64,000 bases of DNA from Scilla litardierei (taxonomy: Eukaryota > Streptophyta > Magnoliopsida > Asparagales > Asparagaceae), in NCBI GenBank assembly GCA_030789695.1, contig CM061142.1, forward strand, positions 148,387,266 through 148,451,265, written 5' to 3'. The translations under genes were made by a program, and so were the position numbers. Positions 1 through 11,080 of this stretch are shown piece after piece. Every line of letters starts with the position of its first letter. Position 1 is the stretch's first letter. The notes below the pieces were generated by a model. It had not been told where the DNA came from. It ran no database searches and saw only the letters and a list, made by a program, of their open reading frames with translations.

Positions 1-1363
1 AATTTTGATTGGTATAGTTGCTTTTACGGGATGTTGCATACGTGCATACCGTGAGGTATACACGACTATTGCACATCTTAATTATGTATGTGTGGATGTG
101 TTAGAATACTAATTATAGGTAGTAGGCTATGGTGTGAATATATATGTTACATGTGTGAGACTATACGATGAATACGTATGCATGTATTAGGGAGCGTATT
201 ATAATTATACGTATGTTGATGTCTATATTATTATTATTATGGTGTATAAATTGATTGAACTACGTGAGTATTGCCTGACTAAATATTAAGTGTGATTGAT
301 CTAGGGAATGTATATGGGTGTATTGGTAGACGTATAAATATTGGAATGGTATTGGTATAGGTATGAATGCCGTGCTACGTGTATAGAATATCCTGATATG
401 TGTATTGAGTCTCACTCAAGCTTGAGTGAGTATACTCTAAGTATATTGAATGTATGATTGTAGTTTGAATATAGAAATGCTTGATGTATGTATGGTGATA
501 GAATTGTTGGTGCCTGGTTGTGCTACGCACATGATTGTGGGTCGCTACGCCAGTATATAGTTATAGGTGTTGGTCTTGTGATATAGCTAAATACTAAGGA
601 CTTGTTATGTGAACGTATGTGTACTAGCTGAAACTAGGTATGTATGTGTGCTAGTTATATAATGGTATGATTGGTGTATGTAAATGAAATGTTAGCGTGT
701 ATGGGTGTGCACCATGCACGGGTAAGTATGTGCTTAGTTATAGGTTTTGATGACTATGGTATATGTGGCGTGTCGTAAATACAGTTATAGGACCGTACGT
801 GATGTGAATACATGGTGAACTATTTGCATGTATTTGAATGACTATATATTGTGAAATTATAGTAGCGGTGAATGTATATTAGATATAGTGAACTTGACTT
901 AATTATAGTATGGTGTGACTACATGTGTTGATGTGTTTGGTGTTGGATGAATACTAGGGATTATTAGAGGGTAGTATACCCTTGATGTTTGTGCATAGGT
1001 AGCTACATATAGGTAGAGCGATGATTGTATTGGCTAAGCGTGAAACTATCTTTATATAAGTATCTGAAATATTGTTTTGTGTTTAGGTAAGTAGTAGCAG
1101 TTATATAAGGGATGAATGTTTGTATACCTGATTGAAATACATGTATGAAGTTGACGGACTATAATAGGTATAAGTGTATACGTACGTGAATGTATATATA
1201 TACGTGTTGGTAATAATAATGTTTGACTACCTAGTGCATATATGAGCACTTGTAATGACTATACTTGGTTTGAAATATAATGTGACTTGATTTGGGTTAG
1301 TTACTAGAGCGACTAGCTATATTAGAAAGTCCGAGGAAGGACTTTATTCTAAGGTGGGGAGGA
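1..1363 (+). other. AT-rich non-coding DNA, probably 3' internal region of a gypsy element
   Basis: No recognisable protein is encoded here on either strand. The stretch is AT-rich with many irregular GTATGTG/TATACGT-like words. It ends in a purine-rich tract directly before a TGTAACGACC LTR start, so I infer it is the 3' untranslated internal part of the gypsy element whose 3' LTR follows. The rest of that element would lie left of the window. Confidence 0.45.
1351..1363 (+). other. Polypurine tract of the gypsy element
   Basis: AAGGTGGGGAGGA lies immediately before the TG that opens the LTR. This is the expected position and composition for the plus-strand primer of an LTR retrotransposon. 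Confidence 0.55.
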
Positions 1364-1929
1364 TGTAACGACCACTTTTCGTTGTACGTTGTTCGTGCAC
1401 GTGCTTTTGGCCGTGCACGTGTTTGTGAACACTTTCGTGTGTTATGCCGTTGTGAACGTCTCTGAAAGTATTAAATAGTGGCACTATTTTGGAACGACGT
1501 TTCTCGAGTCGTTTTCCCACAATTTAAACTTACTCGATGAGACGTGACGATTCTCACTCTTGACGGGAGACGTTTCTATTTTTAGTTTCGTCGTCCGACG
1601 TCGAATTTGAGATCCGTCTTCTTAGTTAGCTCACATTCGTCGCCACGATCACCACAATATTTACTTTATAATTTTTGGAGTTTATTTGACCACTTTTATA
1701 ATTTTTACAAGTTTTATATTATTTTTAATAATTTATTTTTAAATTAATTTCGGCCAAATAAAATTTATTTGAATTTTAAACGTTTTAAAGAATTTTTGAG
1801 CCAATTTCCAGCTCATTTGGACCAGGTCAAATCCTAGATTGGGTTGGAGAAGTTTAAATTCAAATTTCAAATCTTTTTGAATTCTAATCCTATTAGATTT
1901 AGCCCTAGACCAAGTCAACCCACCTATAC

Positions 1930-1937
1930 TATATAAG
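1930..1937 (+). promoter_or_regulatory. TATA box of the gypsy LTR
   Basis: TATATAAG lies about 570 bp into the LTR, within ACTATATAAGCAACCCC, a context like that of other plant LTR promoters. Transcription would begin about 30 bp downstream, just before the GC-rich half-site cluster. Confidence 0.5.
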
Positions 1938-2740
1938 CAACCCCTAGCAAGTCCTATTTTCCAAAGAAATTAGCCCTAGCCCCTTCCAAACTCATTTTGG
2001 ACGTTGCGACGATTCGTCGCAACGTTGCGACGTCGCAGCCCCCGCATTCACAGCGCACGACCGAGGGTTTCTCCCGCATTGGAGGGGTACGACCGACGGC
2101 CACTTGTCGCAACCCCGCACCCGTCGCACCGCTTGCCACCGTGGGCCCCCCAAGTTCTCCAGAGTTATTGTGGGTCCCCCAAAGGCCCCTAGGAGTACTG
2201 TGGGCCCCACCAAGGTGCTTGCTCTTCGAGGATTCGTCGCGTACGACGTCGTCGCACGTCGTAGCCCGTCGTCGCACGTGCGAGCTTTGGAATCTGGAAT
2301 CGTCGCCCGGGTTGATGCTCTGAACCTTCCAGCAAGGAAACTATATTGGAATCAGGACTTGGAGCGCGTTCTATTATTCCAACCCCCGGCGTCGCTACCC
2401 GACGCCGGTGTAGCTTTCGCGTCGTGTTGAGGTAACGTTTTGCACCCCTAGGACCCCCAACCCAATTGCATGCTAATCAAGACTAAAAATCAGTATTTTT
2501 AAAGTATTTTAAATGTTTTAGAAATCACTAATCAAGATTAATAAAACGGATGTAGGCCGGTGGACTTGTGCACGTAGGAATCGTGACCTTGGACTCGTTG
2601 GACGGTGTTTTCTTGACGTGATAATTGCAGGCAAGTGAAACTTGCCAACTCTTGTGTAGGGCCATGTTTTTAGGCCACTTCCTTGCTTCTAGCGTAAAAG
2701 AGACTAGTCAGTGAAATGATAGCTGGCTAGACGCCTACTT

Positions 2741-2806
2741 GATCTAGTTTGACAACGAAACTAGATCCGTCACCTAATTGATCTAGCTTGACAACGAAGC
2801 TAGATC
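2741..2806 (+). other. Two tandem hairpins with identical loop and compensating stem changes
   Basis: Hairpin 1 pairs GATCTAGTTT (2741-2750) with AAACTAGATC (2758-2767) across the loop GACAACG. Hairpin 2 pairs GATCTAGCTT (2780-2789) with AAGCTAGATC (2797-2806) across the same loop. The single difference between the stems is a T-A pair against a C-G pair, changed on both arms. The pair lies downstream of the TATA box, so it would be in the LTR transcript. Confidence 0.6.
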
Positions 2807-3827
2807 CAACCCTTTAAACTTGTTGTTCATGCATACTAAACTGTCACGTTTACTTTTCTTATCTGTACGCACTTTTAACTGCCATGCATTGCATCTTACA
2901 TGTCATCCAAATTGATTGTTGCATCGTAGCACACGCTACAAAATACTTGTACAATCCGTGTTTCCGTGTTTACGGCTAGGTGCACCCCTATGCCATACTT
3001 GTTAAAAACACTTCCTGGCTCGTGATCCAGAAGCGAGCATTCCCGTTCGGGGGTAAGGCCCTGGCTCGACACACGTGGAGGGGTAGGGATAAACGGTTAC
3101 TTGAGCTTAGGAGTTGGCCCGTACAGCCACTCTAGCCAAAAGACGGAATCTCTGTGCACGAGGTGCTTACTTTTCTTGTCTTGTACTTGTCTTGTGAATG
3201 CCATGCCATGCTCGTACTGTACTTTACTTTACTTTACCTGTTGCACTCATACTTTAAACTGCCATGTCATCGCATTCATACTAGAACTGCTAGGTTGCTC
3301 TTACTTGTACTTTCAGTTTCACTTGCACAAGTCTTCCAGACTTGCTGACATGTGCCCCTTGCTCTTTTGGGTGTCACATGTTGAGACCTGAGCCAGAGAC
3401 GTTGCTGAGTACGTGAGGTTTTGCTGACGCTGAGTCTGAGTCCATGGCTGCCCAGGAGGATTTTGGTGGACCCGGTGACCATTCTTTGAGTCTTTGTGGA
3501 GCTTTATGTTGTTTTAGGCCTTTTGTTAGTTGTTGGTGCGTAGCACCGTTGTTTTGTACTTTGTACTTTTGTTGGCCATGTTTGGGCCTTTAGTCTCCTT
3601 CCTTTTAGCCTGATGGCTTTTCTGCGATGTTGGAAACTTATTTTATGGATATTCTGAGATGTTTCTTTTGTCTCATTTAATTATTATTATCTTTGTTTCG
3701 TTAGCATTGCAAGGACCTGTAGTTTTAAACTTGATCGACGCTTATCGGACTTGCAGCTTTGTAGCTTCAAGTCTGAGCGGACCTTCTCACGCTTCGCCTC
3801 CACGTTTTTGGGAAGCGGGGCGTGACA

Positions 3828-3865
3828 CCCCTTCTAGTGTTTTCCCCATAGACAGGGTCCTTACA
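3828..3865 (+). repeat. 3'-terminal stub of a Sirevirus LTR
   Basis: The 38 bases CCCCTTCTAGTG...CAGGGTCCTTACA match the last bases of the outer Sirevirus LTR (33049-33086 and 56155-56192) almost exactly. They are followed not by a primer-binding site but by unrelated DNA, so this is the end of a 3' LTR or solo LTR. The rest was displaced leftwards by the gypsy insertion ending at 3827. Confidence 0.75.
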
Positions 3866-4483
3866 TTTAAATCTCACTATAATTCCATTTTATTTTTATG
3901 GAGCTTGGTGGCGTCACATAAGATATTAAGACGGATTAGTATGTAAATTATGTGTTTCATTCATATGCCTTTATTTAAATTTGTTATTATTTGTTTGTTT
4001 GTTTTGACTTGGAGATTTCTTTTGATTATACACTAGATATGATGTAATGGAGCATCATTTTCGGTTCATGTTGCGATCTTTATCATGTCTATGCTTGTAG
4101 TTCATTTAGCTTATAACTTCTTCTGCTTGTGATGATGTTATGTTAGTTCTTTAAGATGTTAAAAAATTTAGTAGATGGAGCTTCAATTTTATTGTGTCAG
4201 TTCTACACTACTAGGCGTGTGATGAAGTATTAGTTCTATTGACTCTAATAGATATAATAGTGCATATGTCTTCTTCAATTTTAAGTTTATGTAACATGAA
4301 TTCATATTTTAGTTCTTCAAGATATCACTGCATATCAAAAAAATCATTTTTACATAACTGTCATGAAAAGGTTTATACAGGTAAAAAATAAAGATTTTAT
4401 AGGGTACCCAGAAACTTCTCGAAACCTTTTGAGTACAGGGTCCAACATGATATGTTTAGGTTCTAAATTTTAGAAATGGTTCC
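3866..4483. other. AT-rich DNA without recognised features
   Basis: This is about 620 bp between the copia LTR stub and the Tat-type element. I see no gene, no RNA gene and no clear repeat. It may be a remnant of older inserted DNA. The short word AGGGTACCCAGA near 4403 also occurs just right of the Tat element, near 26326. Confidence 0.5.
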
Positions 4484-5544
4484 TGTTACGACCTAAAGAT
4501 TGTGACGATCCGACCTTCCACCACGATCCACCAAAGCGCCTCGTAGACACGCCTCCCTTGACAGAAGCGTGTCACCGTTCTCGCTCGGTCTGCCAGGATC
4601 AGTGCGCTCGAGGCACACCCGGACAGCGCGGCCTCGGATGTTTACGGAGATACACCCATCTCCCCCCGGCGATCCAGGGCCCCTGCCCGAAAGGGCACGG
4701 CCGGAACGCACGTCCGTTGCCTAGATCGGCCCAGAGGATCTTCAGAGGGCCCTGCCACCGACGAACGTCCCGCAGGACCCTTGGCTCATCAGACACGACA
4801 AACAACCTAATATAAGGACGCGACTGACACTTACGCCACCCGACCATCTGACAAAGCACCCCCTGGCCGTTGCGCCCCCTGACATTTAATACTTTCGGCC
4901 CTGACACCCTGACAAAAGCGCCCCTGGCAGTTGCGTCGTCTGACAAAAGCCTGGCTGACACTCCTGTTCCTGACATCCTCGTCCAAAGCTTCCACTAACA
5001 GCCGGGCCAGCTCAGCACGTCGAGTCAGCACACAATGTCAGCTCCACCTAACCGCCTCCCATCAGGTATAAATACCCCCTCACTTCTTACGGTGAGGGGG
5101 TTGGCAAATTCACTCTCAATCCCATTATTCATACACGAGAGCATAGGTCGTCCATATCTTTGTTCTCCCACTCATAGCTCGTCACGTACGGTCGACTCAC
5201 CCTTAGTCCGACCTGCGTGCCTAGCCCCCGCTTTAAGCCCAATTACTAACTTAGGCATCGGAGAGGCTAAGGGTTGGATCCCAACCCGGCCTTTCTGACA
5301 AGTTTCTCATTGCGCAGGATAGCTCGTCCCCTGGCTTGAGTTCGCCTTCGACTCCCGTAGTCTGATCTTCCTCAACTGCATCATGTGGGATTCGACTCCG
5401 TGGTCTGCTCCAACGACAAGCTTAGCCTCATCACCTCTCTAATCACATGTCAAATAGCCTACCCTAATCTCTTCATCAACATAACCACCGTACCCTTGGT
5501 TCCCCCAATACAAATTCAATGTACACGAGCTCTAGCCCGCAACA
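4484..5544 (+). repeat. 5' LTR of the Tat-type gypsy element
   Basis: The 1061-bp LTR starts TGTTACGACC and ends GCCCGCAACA, and matches 25291-26289. It contains many CTGACA words between about 4820 and 4975. A TATAAATA box lies at 5067, followed at once by a 9-bp hairpin. The 3' copy is about 60 bp shorter because the segment near 4590-4665 is replaced there by a C-run. Confidence 0.9.
5067..5100 (+). promoter_or_regulatory. TATA box with abutting G/C hairpin in the Tat LTR
   Basis: TATAAATA (5067-5074) is followed without gap by CCCCCTCAC (5075-5083) and, after an 8-base loop, by GTGAGGGGG (5092-5100), a perfect 9-bp stem. The 3' LTR keeps the same arrangement from 25811, with a change only in the loop. 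The hairpin would lie at or just before the RNA 5' end. Confidence 0.6.
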
Positions 5545-5546
5545 AT

Positions 5547-5564
5547 TGGCACCGTCTGTGGGAA
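5547..5564 (+). other. Primer-binding site of the Tat-type element
   Basis: TGGCACCGTCTGTGGGAA starts three bases after the LTR end. It has the TGG start expected for pairing with a tRNA CCA end. Closely similar sites occur in plant Tat-type gypsy elements. I could not assign the tRNA with certainty from memory. Confidence 0.7.
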
Positions 5565-5580
5565 CCGAAGGGTCACACCC

Positions 5581-7725
5581 ATGTCAGACCCCATACCGAT
5601 CGCCTGGAACCCTGACCACGGCAAGGATCCCATGGATCAGGAACCCCTCTCTCAACCAATTACTCCTGCGACTGACCCCCCTCCAGTGGTAGAGGCCGAG
5701 ACAGTCCATGCATCAGCCCGTGCGATACAACAAAGCTTCGAGGCCTTCACTAAGGCGATGGGGGGCTGCGCAGCAACAGGGACGGGGGCACCTCCCGGCC
5801 CCTATGAGCCCACGAACATGAGACGGGATCTTCACCCTCAGTTCAAGGAGGAGGGGGAGACCAGGGGCTCGCCAAGGAGATTGCGGCCCAGCGGAAGCTC
5901 CTGGAGGAGGAAAGGGAGGTCACGCGGCTGCGTAGGTGCCGGGAGGAGGTGGCCACCATGCAAAGGCATTTGGACAGAGCGGTCGAGACCGCCCGGCAGG
6001 CCTACCTGGACGACGAGACCGCCCGACGCCAGCTCCGCTTATTATTGTGGAACGCGAAAGGCTCCGGGGGGAGAACGAAGAGAACCGGGGGATTCTGGAG
6101 ATGTCAGTGATGGGCCGGCGACACCTGGATGGGCACGACCCGCTGCTCGCCAAGTCTCCACAGTGGGGGCGAAGTCCGCCTCGTCAACATATTTCCCCCG
6201 ATCGTCTGGACGAGGAAGCCGTTCGCCGACAACTCCGCTTCCTCACCGCCGAACGCGAAAGGCTCCTGAGGGAGAATCAGAAGCGGAGAGAGGTCCGAGG
6301 GGAGACGGCCGGGGGACGATGGCACTGGGATGACCGTAGCCCATCGCCTGTCGAATCATCTACCCACGGAAGGAGTCCTCCCAGGCGACCGTTTCGTTAT
6401 TCCCCGGGGGACGACGACTGGCAGCAACCGAGGCGTGACCGGAGCCAAACCCTGGAATGGCGAAGAGGGCACGCGCCTGAGCGCTCTACCTACCCGGAGG
6501 AGGCCACGCCGTTGGCACGATGGATCACGTCCACCCCGAGACCCATTAGGTTCAAACCCCCCCTGGCCACCTACAACGGAAGAGGCGACCCTCTCACGCA
6601 CGTGCCACAATACCGGGGGGGCAATGGAGGCTAAGGATGTGGATGATGCGTTCCTATGCCGGCTCTTCTAGCAAAGTCTGAGGGACACAGCGTTGGATTG
6701 GTACTTCGGCCTACCCGCAAGATCCATTGGGAGCTTTGGAGAACTGTCCCACAAGTTCTGCCAGGAGTTTCGGGTCGGGTGAACGAAGAAGAAGCCCCTG
6801 GACTACCTCAGCACAATAGTCCAAGGGGAAGGAGAGACGACAAGGAAATACCTGCGCCGTTTCCAGGATGAGAGACGGGTGGTGGTGACCTACGGCGACG
6901 AGGTGCTCATGCTGGCTTTCAAGACGGGGCTGTGGACTCGGAGCCTCCACAAATCCCTGCTCCAAGATCCGCCGGCCGACTACGAGGCCCTAGTCTCTAT
7001 GGTAGAGAGGCATGCATTGGCCAAGGAGACTCTCGGTACGAAGAAACTGTTCCCCCTGGTGAAGCCGCCCCAAGGCGGGCCTCGATCGGACCCACGACCA
7101 AGGCAGGAAGACGGGCCTCGCGGGTGCGACAACAGGCCCAACTAAGGCGCGACCCAACGGGACGTCGCCCGCAAGATCGCCCTGGCCTGGCCCGAGACTT
7201 CACCCCGGCCCGAGAGCCCGCCCGCTCCGTCCCGAGGCAGGACGGACCCCTGCGGGCCCATTACACGCAGCTCAACGCCCCCATGTTAGAGGTGTTGGCC
7301 GCAGCGACGAGGGCCGGACTGCTTCTGGAGCCGCCCCGGGAGGTGAGGACGGACCCAGCAAAGCGGGATCTCCGAGAGTACTGCCAGTATCACCGAGACC
7401 ACGGTCATGACACCGACAATTGCTACACTCTCAAGAGGGAGATCGAGCGGTTGGTCCAGGCGGGCCACTTGGGAGGCTTCGTGGGAAACATGCAGGCGAT
7501 CCGAGGAGAAAGGGCCCCACGAGAAGCACGGAGGCCAGAGCCTCTGGCAGGCCATGGTCAGGAGGAGCCACGCCCCCCAAGGGCGATCATGTGCATAGAC
7601 GTGATAAGCGGGGGGGCGCTCTCAGGTGGGGCGACGCCCGCGGGCATGGAGGTACGTGCCCGGCAGGTGATGGCGGCGGGCGCCAGCAGCAAGTCGAAGC
7701 AGAGAAGGGTAAGTCGACCCCCCAT
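5581..7725 (+). pseudogene. Tat-type gag, frameshifted
   Basis: A capsid/nucleocapsid precursor spread over several frames. The N-terminal part opens at 5581 (MSDPIPIAWNPD). A Glu/Arg-rich coiled-coil-like part runs at about 5936-6634 in another frame. The capsid-like part around FLCRLF and ALDWYFGLP (6640-7140) is in a third frame and has in-frame stops near 6669 and 6780. The zinc-binding segment EYCQYHRDHGHDTDNCYTLK near 7377-7435 matches the Cys/His finger of plant gypsy Gag. The first ATG after the primer site is the likely start. The gene is broken, and the functional role is inferred from the family. Confidence 0.75.
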
Positions 7726-8846
7726 CACTTTCACCGATGAAGATCTGGGGGGAGTCGAGTACCCGCATGATGACGCCATCGTCATCAAGGCTCAGGTCAG
7801 AACGGTAATCATCAGTTGGCTCCTGATTGACACCGGGAGCTCCTGCGACATCCTGTTTCTATCAACGGCCGAGAAGATGGGGTGGAAGATGGCTGACCTA
7901 TGGCCTTGCACAGGGCCCATCGTCGGCTTCTTCGGCCATGCGATCCCCATTATAGGGGTGATCACCCTGCCGGTGACTCTGGGGGAGGAGCCGAGGGTCT
8001 TCACCCGGGGACGCAATTCGTCATCGTCGACATCGCGTCGGCGTACAACAGGATCATTGGGTGCCCATACATGATGGCTATAGAGGCGATCCCCAGCCTG
8101 CTACACCAGATGGTAAAATTTCGGACTCCGCGAGGGGTGGGGCTGGTACGGGGAAACCAGGTGCTGTCCAGAAGCTGCAGTGAGGGGCCGACCAGGCACC
8201 AGAGCCCGAAGCAGGCCTTGTCTGTCCACATTCCCGACGAGAGGGAGGACTTCTGCGACCAACAGCCGACCCCTACCGAGGAGGTCAAAGAGGTGCCCGT
8301 GGCCACAGAGGATGGCAAAACTGTCTCCATCGGGACGAAGCTCCCGGCCACTCTAAGGGCGGCCCTCGTCAACTTGCTCTGGGAAAACGTGGACATATTC
8401 GCTTGGTCGCCTACGTACATGCCAGGGGTCGACCCAACGGTGATCTCCCACAGGTTGAATGCGGACCCAGGAGCTCGACCGGTCCGGTAGAAGAAGAGGA
8501 GCGCCGGGGGTGAAAAGAAGAGGGCAGTCGAGGAGGAGGTGGAACGGCTTCTCAAGGCCAATTTTATCAGGCCGGTGGACTACCCAGTCTGGCTCACCAA
8601 CGTCGTCTTGGTGAAGAAGGCCAACGGAAAATGGCGCATGAGCGTCGACTTCACAGACCTTAACAAGGTGTGTCTGAAGAACAGTTTCCCCCTCCTGCAG
8701 ATCGACCACTTGGTAGAACAGGCGTCTGGCTACGAGTTGCTGAGCTTTATCGATGCCTTCTCAGGCTACAACCAGATCTCGATGGCAGAAGAGGATGAAG
8801 AGAAAACGTCCTTCGTCACCGATAGAGGCACCTTCTATTACACAAA
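7726..8846 (+). pseudogene. Tat-type protease and N-terminal half of reverse transcriptase
   Basis: The aspartic protease is recognised by LLIDTGSSCDILF near 7822, the D-T-G-S active-site loop. A frameshift follows near 8010, and an in-frame TAG near 8488 precedes the reverse transcriptase. The RT fingers and palm are clear: WLTNVVLVKKANGKWRM near 8590, VDFTDLNKVC, then SFIDAFSGYNQI near 8745 with the first catalytic Asp. The reading frame runs to FYYTK and is cut at 8851 by a retrotransposon insertion. It resumes at 18724 once one copy of the 5-bp duplication GATGC is discounted. Confidence 0.85.
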
Positions 8847-8851
8847 GATGC

Positions 8852-8938
8852 TGATCGTGTCCAAAATGCAACCCAAGAGCACAACCTAGTATGGCGCAAA
8901 CACACGGAGATAAATCCCCGGCAACGGCGCCAAAAACT
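8852..8938 (-). other. Extra primer-site/leader segment outside the 3' LTR
   Basis: Between the target duplication and the left LTR lie 87 bp that, on the minus strand, read as a second complete tRNA-Asp primer site (8915-8932) plus about 63 bases ending CGATCA. A normal element ends at its LTR. The bases beyond the primer site differ from those after the real one at 16553. The segment lies inside the GATGC duplication, so it was part of the integrated DNA. Confidence 0.7.
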
Positions 8939-10043
8939 TGATCGGCCCCTGATATACACCCGAAGAACGATTGTAGTTTTACTGCAAGCGCACGGTCAAG
9001 TGGCGAGCGGGTATCGAACACGAGGAGGTGGTGTCGGTTCCAATCTATCCTAGGTTGGTTTGACTACGAATGTTTTATTGGTGGAGATGGCTATGGTATG
9101 ATATAATGGAAATGGTGGTGGATGTCGGTGTCGGTGATAAAGAAATCGGTCAAATATCGATTCAAATACAATAAATAAAAGTGTCTAGGGCTAGGGAATT
9201 CCCACTACGGATCGTCATACATCATCGTAAATAGTGAATCTCAATATTACTAGACTTGCATTGAGGTGAACTAGTCGTAACTGAATATAGAACCAAGCTC
9301 ACGCTCTCGCGCTATTGCCGGTCTATAGCAACCTAGATTAGAGCCCAATCTCTTGCAAACCCTAACCTAAGCCACTAGCATGAAGATCGACGTCATCGTT
9401 CAATCGCTCCTCGAGCCCACTCTCGCGCAAACTCGAGTTACGATCTAGGTTGTGATAGTTCATATTCGTCCAATCTCTTGCAAACGAATATGGATATAGA
9501 TTTACAATTAAAAATCCTAGCTTTGGTTCAATCTCTTGCAAACCAAATCTAGAGAAACCCAATTGTAAACCTAAATCGAATATCTAGGCCTTCCCATCGA
9601 TTAGAATCCAATCTCTTGCAAACCCCAATCGATGGAAATCCCTAGCTATCCGTAATAAATCAATCACAACCTAACCTCCTAGCAATTCTAGCAATTTAGA
9701 AATTCATTCATCACAAATCTGAAATTAGATCCATAGGGTTCATCCACATGCCCTAGAACAACAAATCTACTCTAGCATAGCAATAAGGATATAAGAATCA
9801 ATAAAAACCATAGCTTGCATACAAAAAGATATCAAATCAAAGATTCAAAGAATAAGAACAAAGATACTTAGCTTTGATGAAGAATTCCAATCCAAATACA
9901 AGCTTTTTAATCCAAGAGGGGGCCTAGGGCATGGCCTAACCTCTAAAATAATCAATAAGAAAACATCTTGGAACTCTAAAAAACATATTGGGAACCTAAG
10001 AAAACATAATGGGGATCCTCCCTAATGGTGGCTACAAAAACCC

Positions 10044-10051
10044 CTTTTATA
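10044..10051 (-). promoter_or_regulatory. TATA-like box of non-autonomous element 1
   Basis: The minus strand reads TATAAAAG within GATATAAAAGGGG, downstream of the palindrome array. The right LTR has the same sequence near 17683. Confidence 0.5.
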
Positions 10052-10144
10052 TCCCCCCAAAACCCAAGCAAATAACCCTAGAAAACCCCTCAAATTCATG
10101 CCCAAAACAGCCCAAACCGCAACTTAAAATCTGGGCCCGCCGTC

Positions 10145-10775
10145 GACTCGGCCGAGTGGGAAAATGTGACTCGGCCGAGTGGAAATTCCAGTACTGTAGC
10201 GTCAACTTGCAGAAATTCTCCAGATTTCATCCGACCTTTGATTGGCGCGTTCTTGGCGGCGTTGGAACCGTCATGAAGTCTACTATCCATAAAAAATATG
10301 AGAAAAATACTTTGATTGCTGGAATGATAGCAAATTTCAAAAGAGTGGGAGGCTATCTGAAAATCTGGGCGCTGCATGTCCTCGGCGTCACTCGGCCGAG
10401 TTGACTTCTCTACTCGGCCGAGTGGGATTCTCTACTCGGCCGAGTGACAGACCTTGTAGAAAAACAGTAACTTCGAGGTCCTCAGGGGTCTGTCTCCGGG
10501 GGTGGCTCGGTCGAGTGGCTTTACTCACTCGGCCGAGGGGCATTTCTTGCTCGGCCGAGTCGAAACCGTCAAAAGCCTGTACATTTCCAGTAAGTCGGCC
10601 TCTTTTGATGGTGGATTTCTCATGCCACTCGGGCGATGCAATCTTCTTACTCGGCCGAGTGGGATATCAACCCTCGGCTGAGTGCACGCCCAATTCCTTC
10701 TGTTGGAGCATGTCCGGTCGGGTCGGCCGAGCGGTCTTCTTGCTCGGCCGAGTGAGTGCTCCACTCGGCCGAGTG
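10145..10775 (-). promoter_or_regulatory. Array of ACTCGGCCGAGT palindromes in the LTR
   Basis: About a dozen full or near-full copies of the 12-bp palindrome ACTCGGCCGAGT lie between 10145 and 10775, irregularly spaced in otherwise non-repetitive DNA. The right LTR has the same array at about 17783-18415 with a few decayed sites. The cluster lies upstream of the minus-strand TATA-like box, where a promoter-proximal control region is expected. Binding of a factor is inferred. Confidence 0.75.
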
Positions 10776-11080
10776 GCATGCTGTAAATGCCCAATCTTCT
10801 CTGTTTCTCCTCCTCGTCGCTTCTACAGAGTTTCTTCTTCTTCCACCCGTCTCCCATCGTCGAATAGCCCTCAAAAGAGCCTTGGGTGACGCTCCGGAGT
10901 GGGTGCAAGTCCCTTAAGCTCATTTTTGCTCCCGATCGCTCCATATTTCCTGAAATCTGACAAAAACAAGAAATAGTGAAAAGTAACGCAATATCGTCGA
11001 ATAATCGTAAAAATCGCAATATGAGCAATCGAAATGGCGTGAAAATATGCAGAAAAAAGTTGTAAAATATGGACCGATCA

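Larger units (their letters stand above)
1364..3827 (+). repeat. 3' LTR of a Ty3/gypsy (chromovirus-like) element
   Basis: The 2464-bp segment starts TGTAACGACC after a polypurine tract and ends GGGCGTGACA, giving TGT...ACA ends. Long LTRs ending in GGGGCGTGACA are typical of plant Tekay/Del-type chromoviruses; that lineage call is from general resemblance, since no pol is in the window. A TATATAAG box lies at 1930. A GC-rich stretch at about 1998-2290 is full of TTGCGACG/CGTCGCAA half-sites. The segment is followed directly by the end of a copia LTR, so this gypsy inserted into a copia LTR. The ORFs seen inside are fortuitous. Confidence 0.7.
8939..11080 (-). repeat. 3' LTR (left copy) of non-autonomous element 1
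   Basis: The 2142-bp copy reads TGATCGG...CCGATCA on the plus strand, with short inverted ends. It matches 16577-18718 throughout. On the minus strand it is preceded by the polypurine tract at 11081-11095. It contains an array of ACTCGGCCGAGT palindromes upstream of a minus-strand TATA-like box. Confidence 0.92.

Noticed and set aside
2104..2430. Overlapping ORFs of about 100 codons in the first gypsy LTR
   Set aside because: GC-rich LTR sequence with half-site repeats; overlapping frames on both strands and no recognisable domain.
8545..8900. Treating the sequence at 8852-8900 as the continuation of the RT ORF
   Set aside because: The last residues (LIVSKMQPKSTT) come from the inserted element; the true RT resumes at 18724 after the GATGC duplication.
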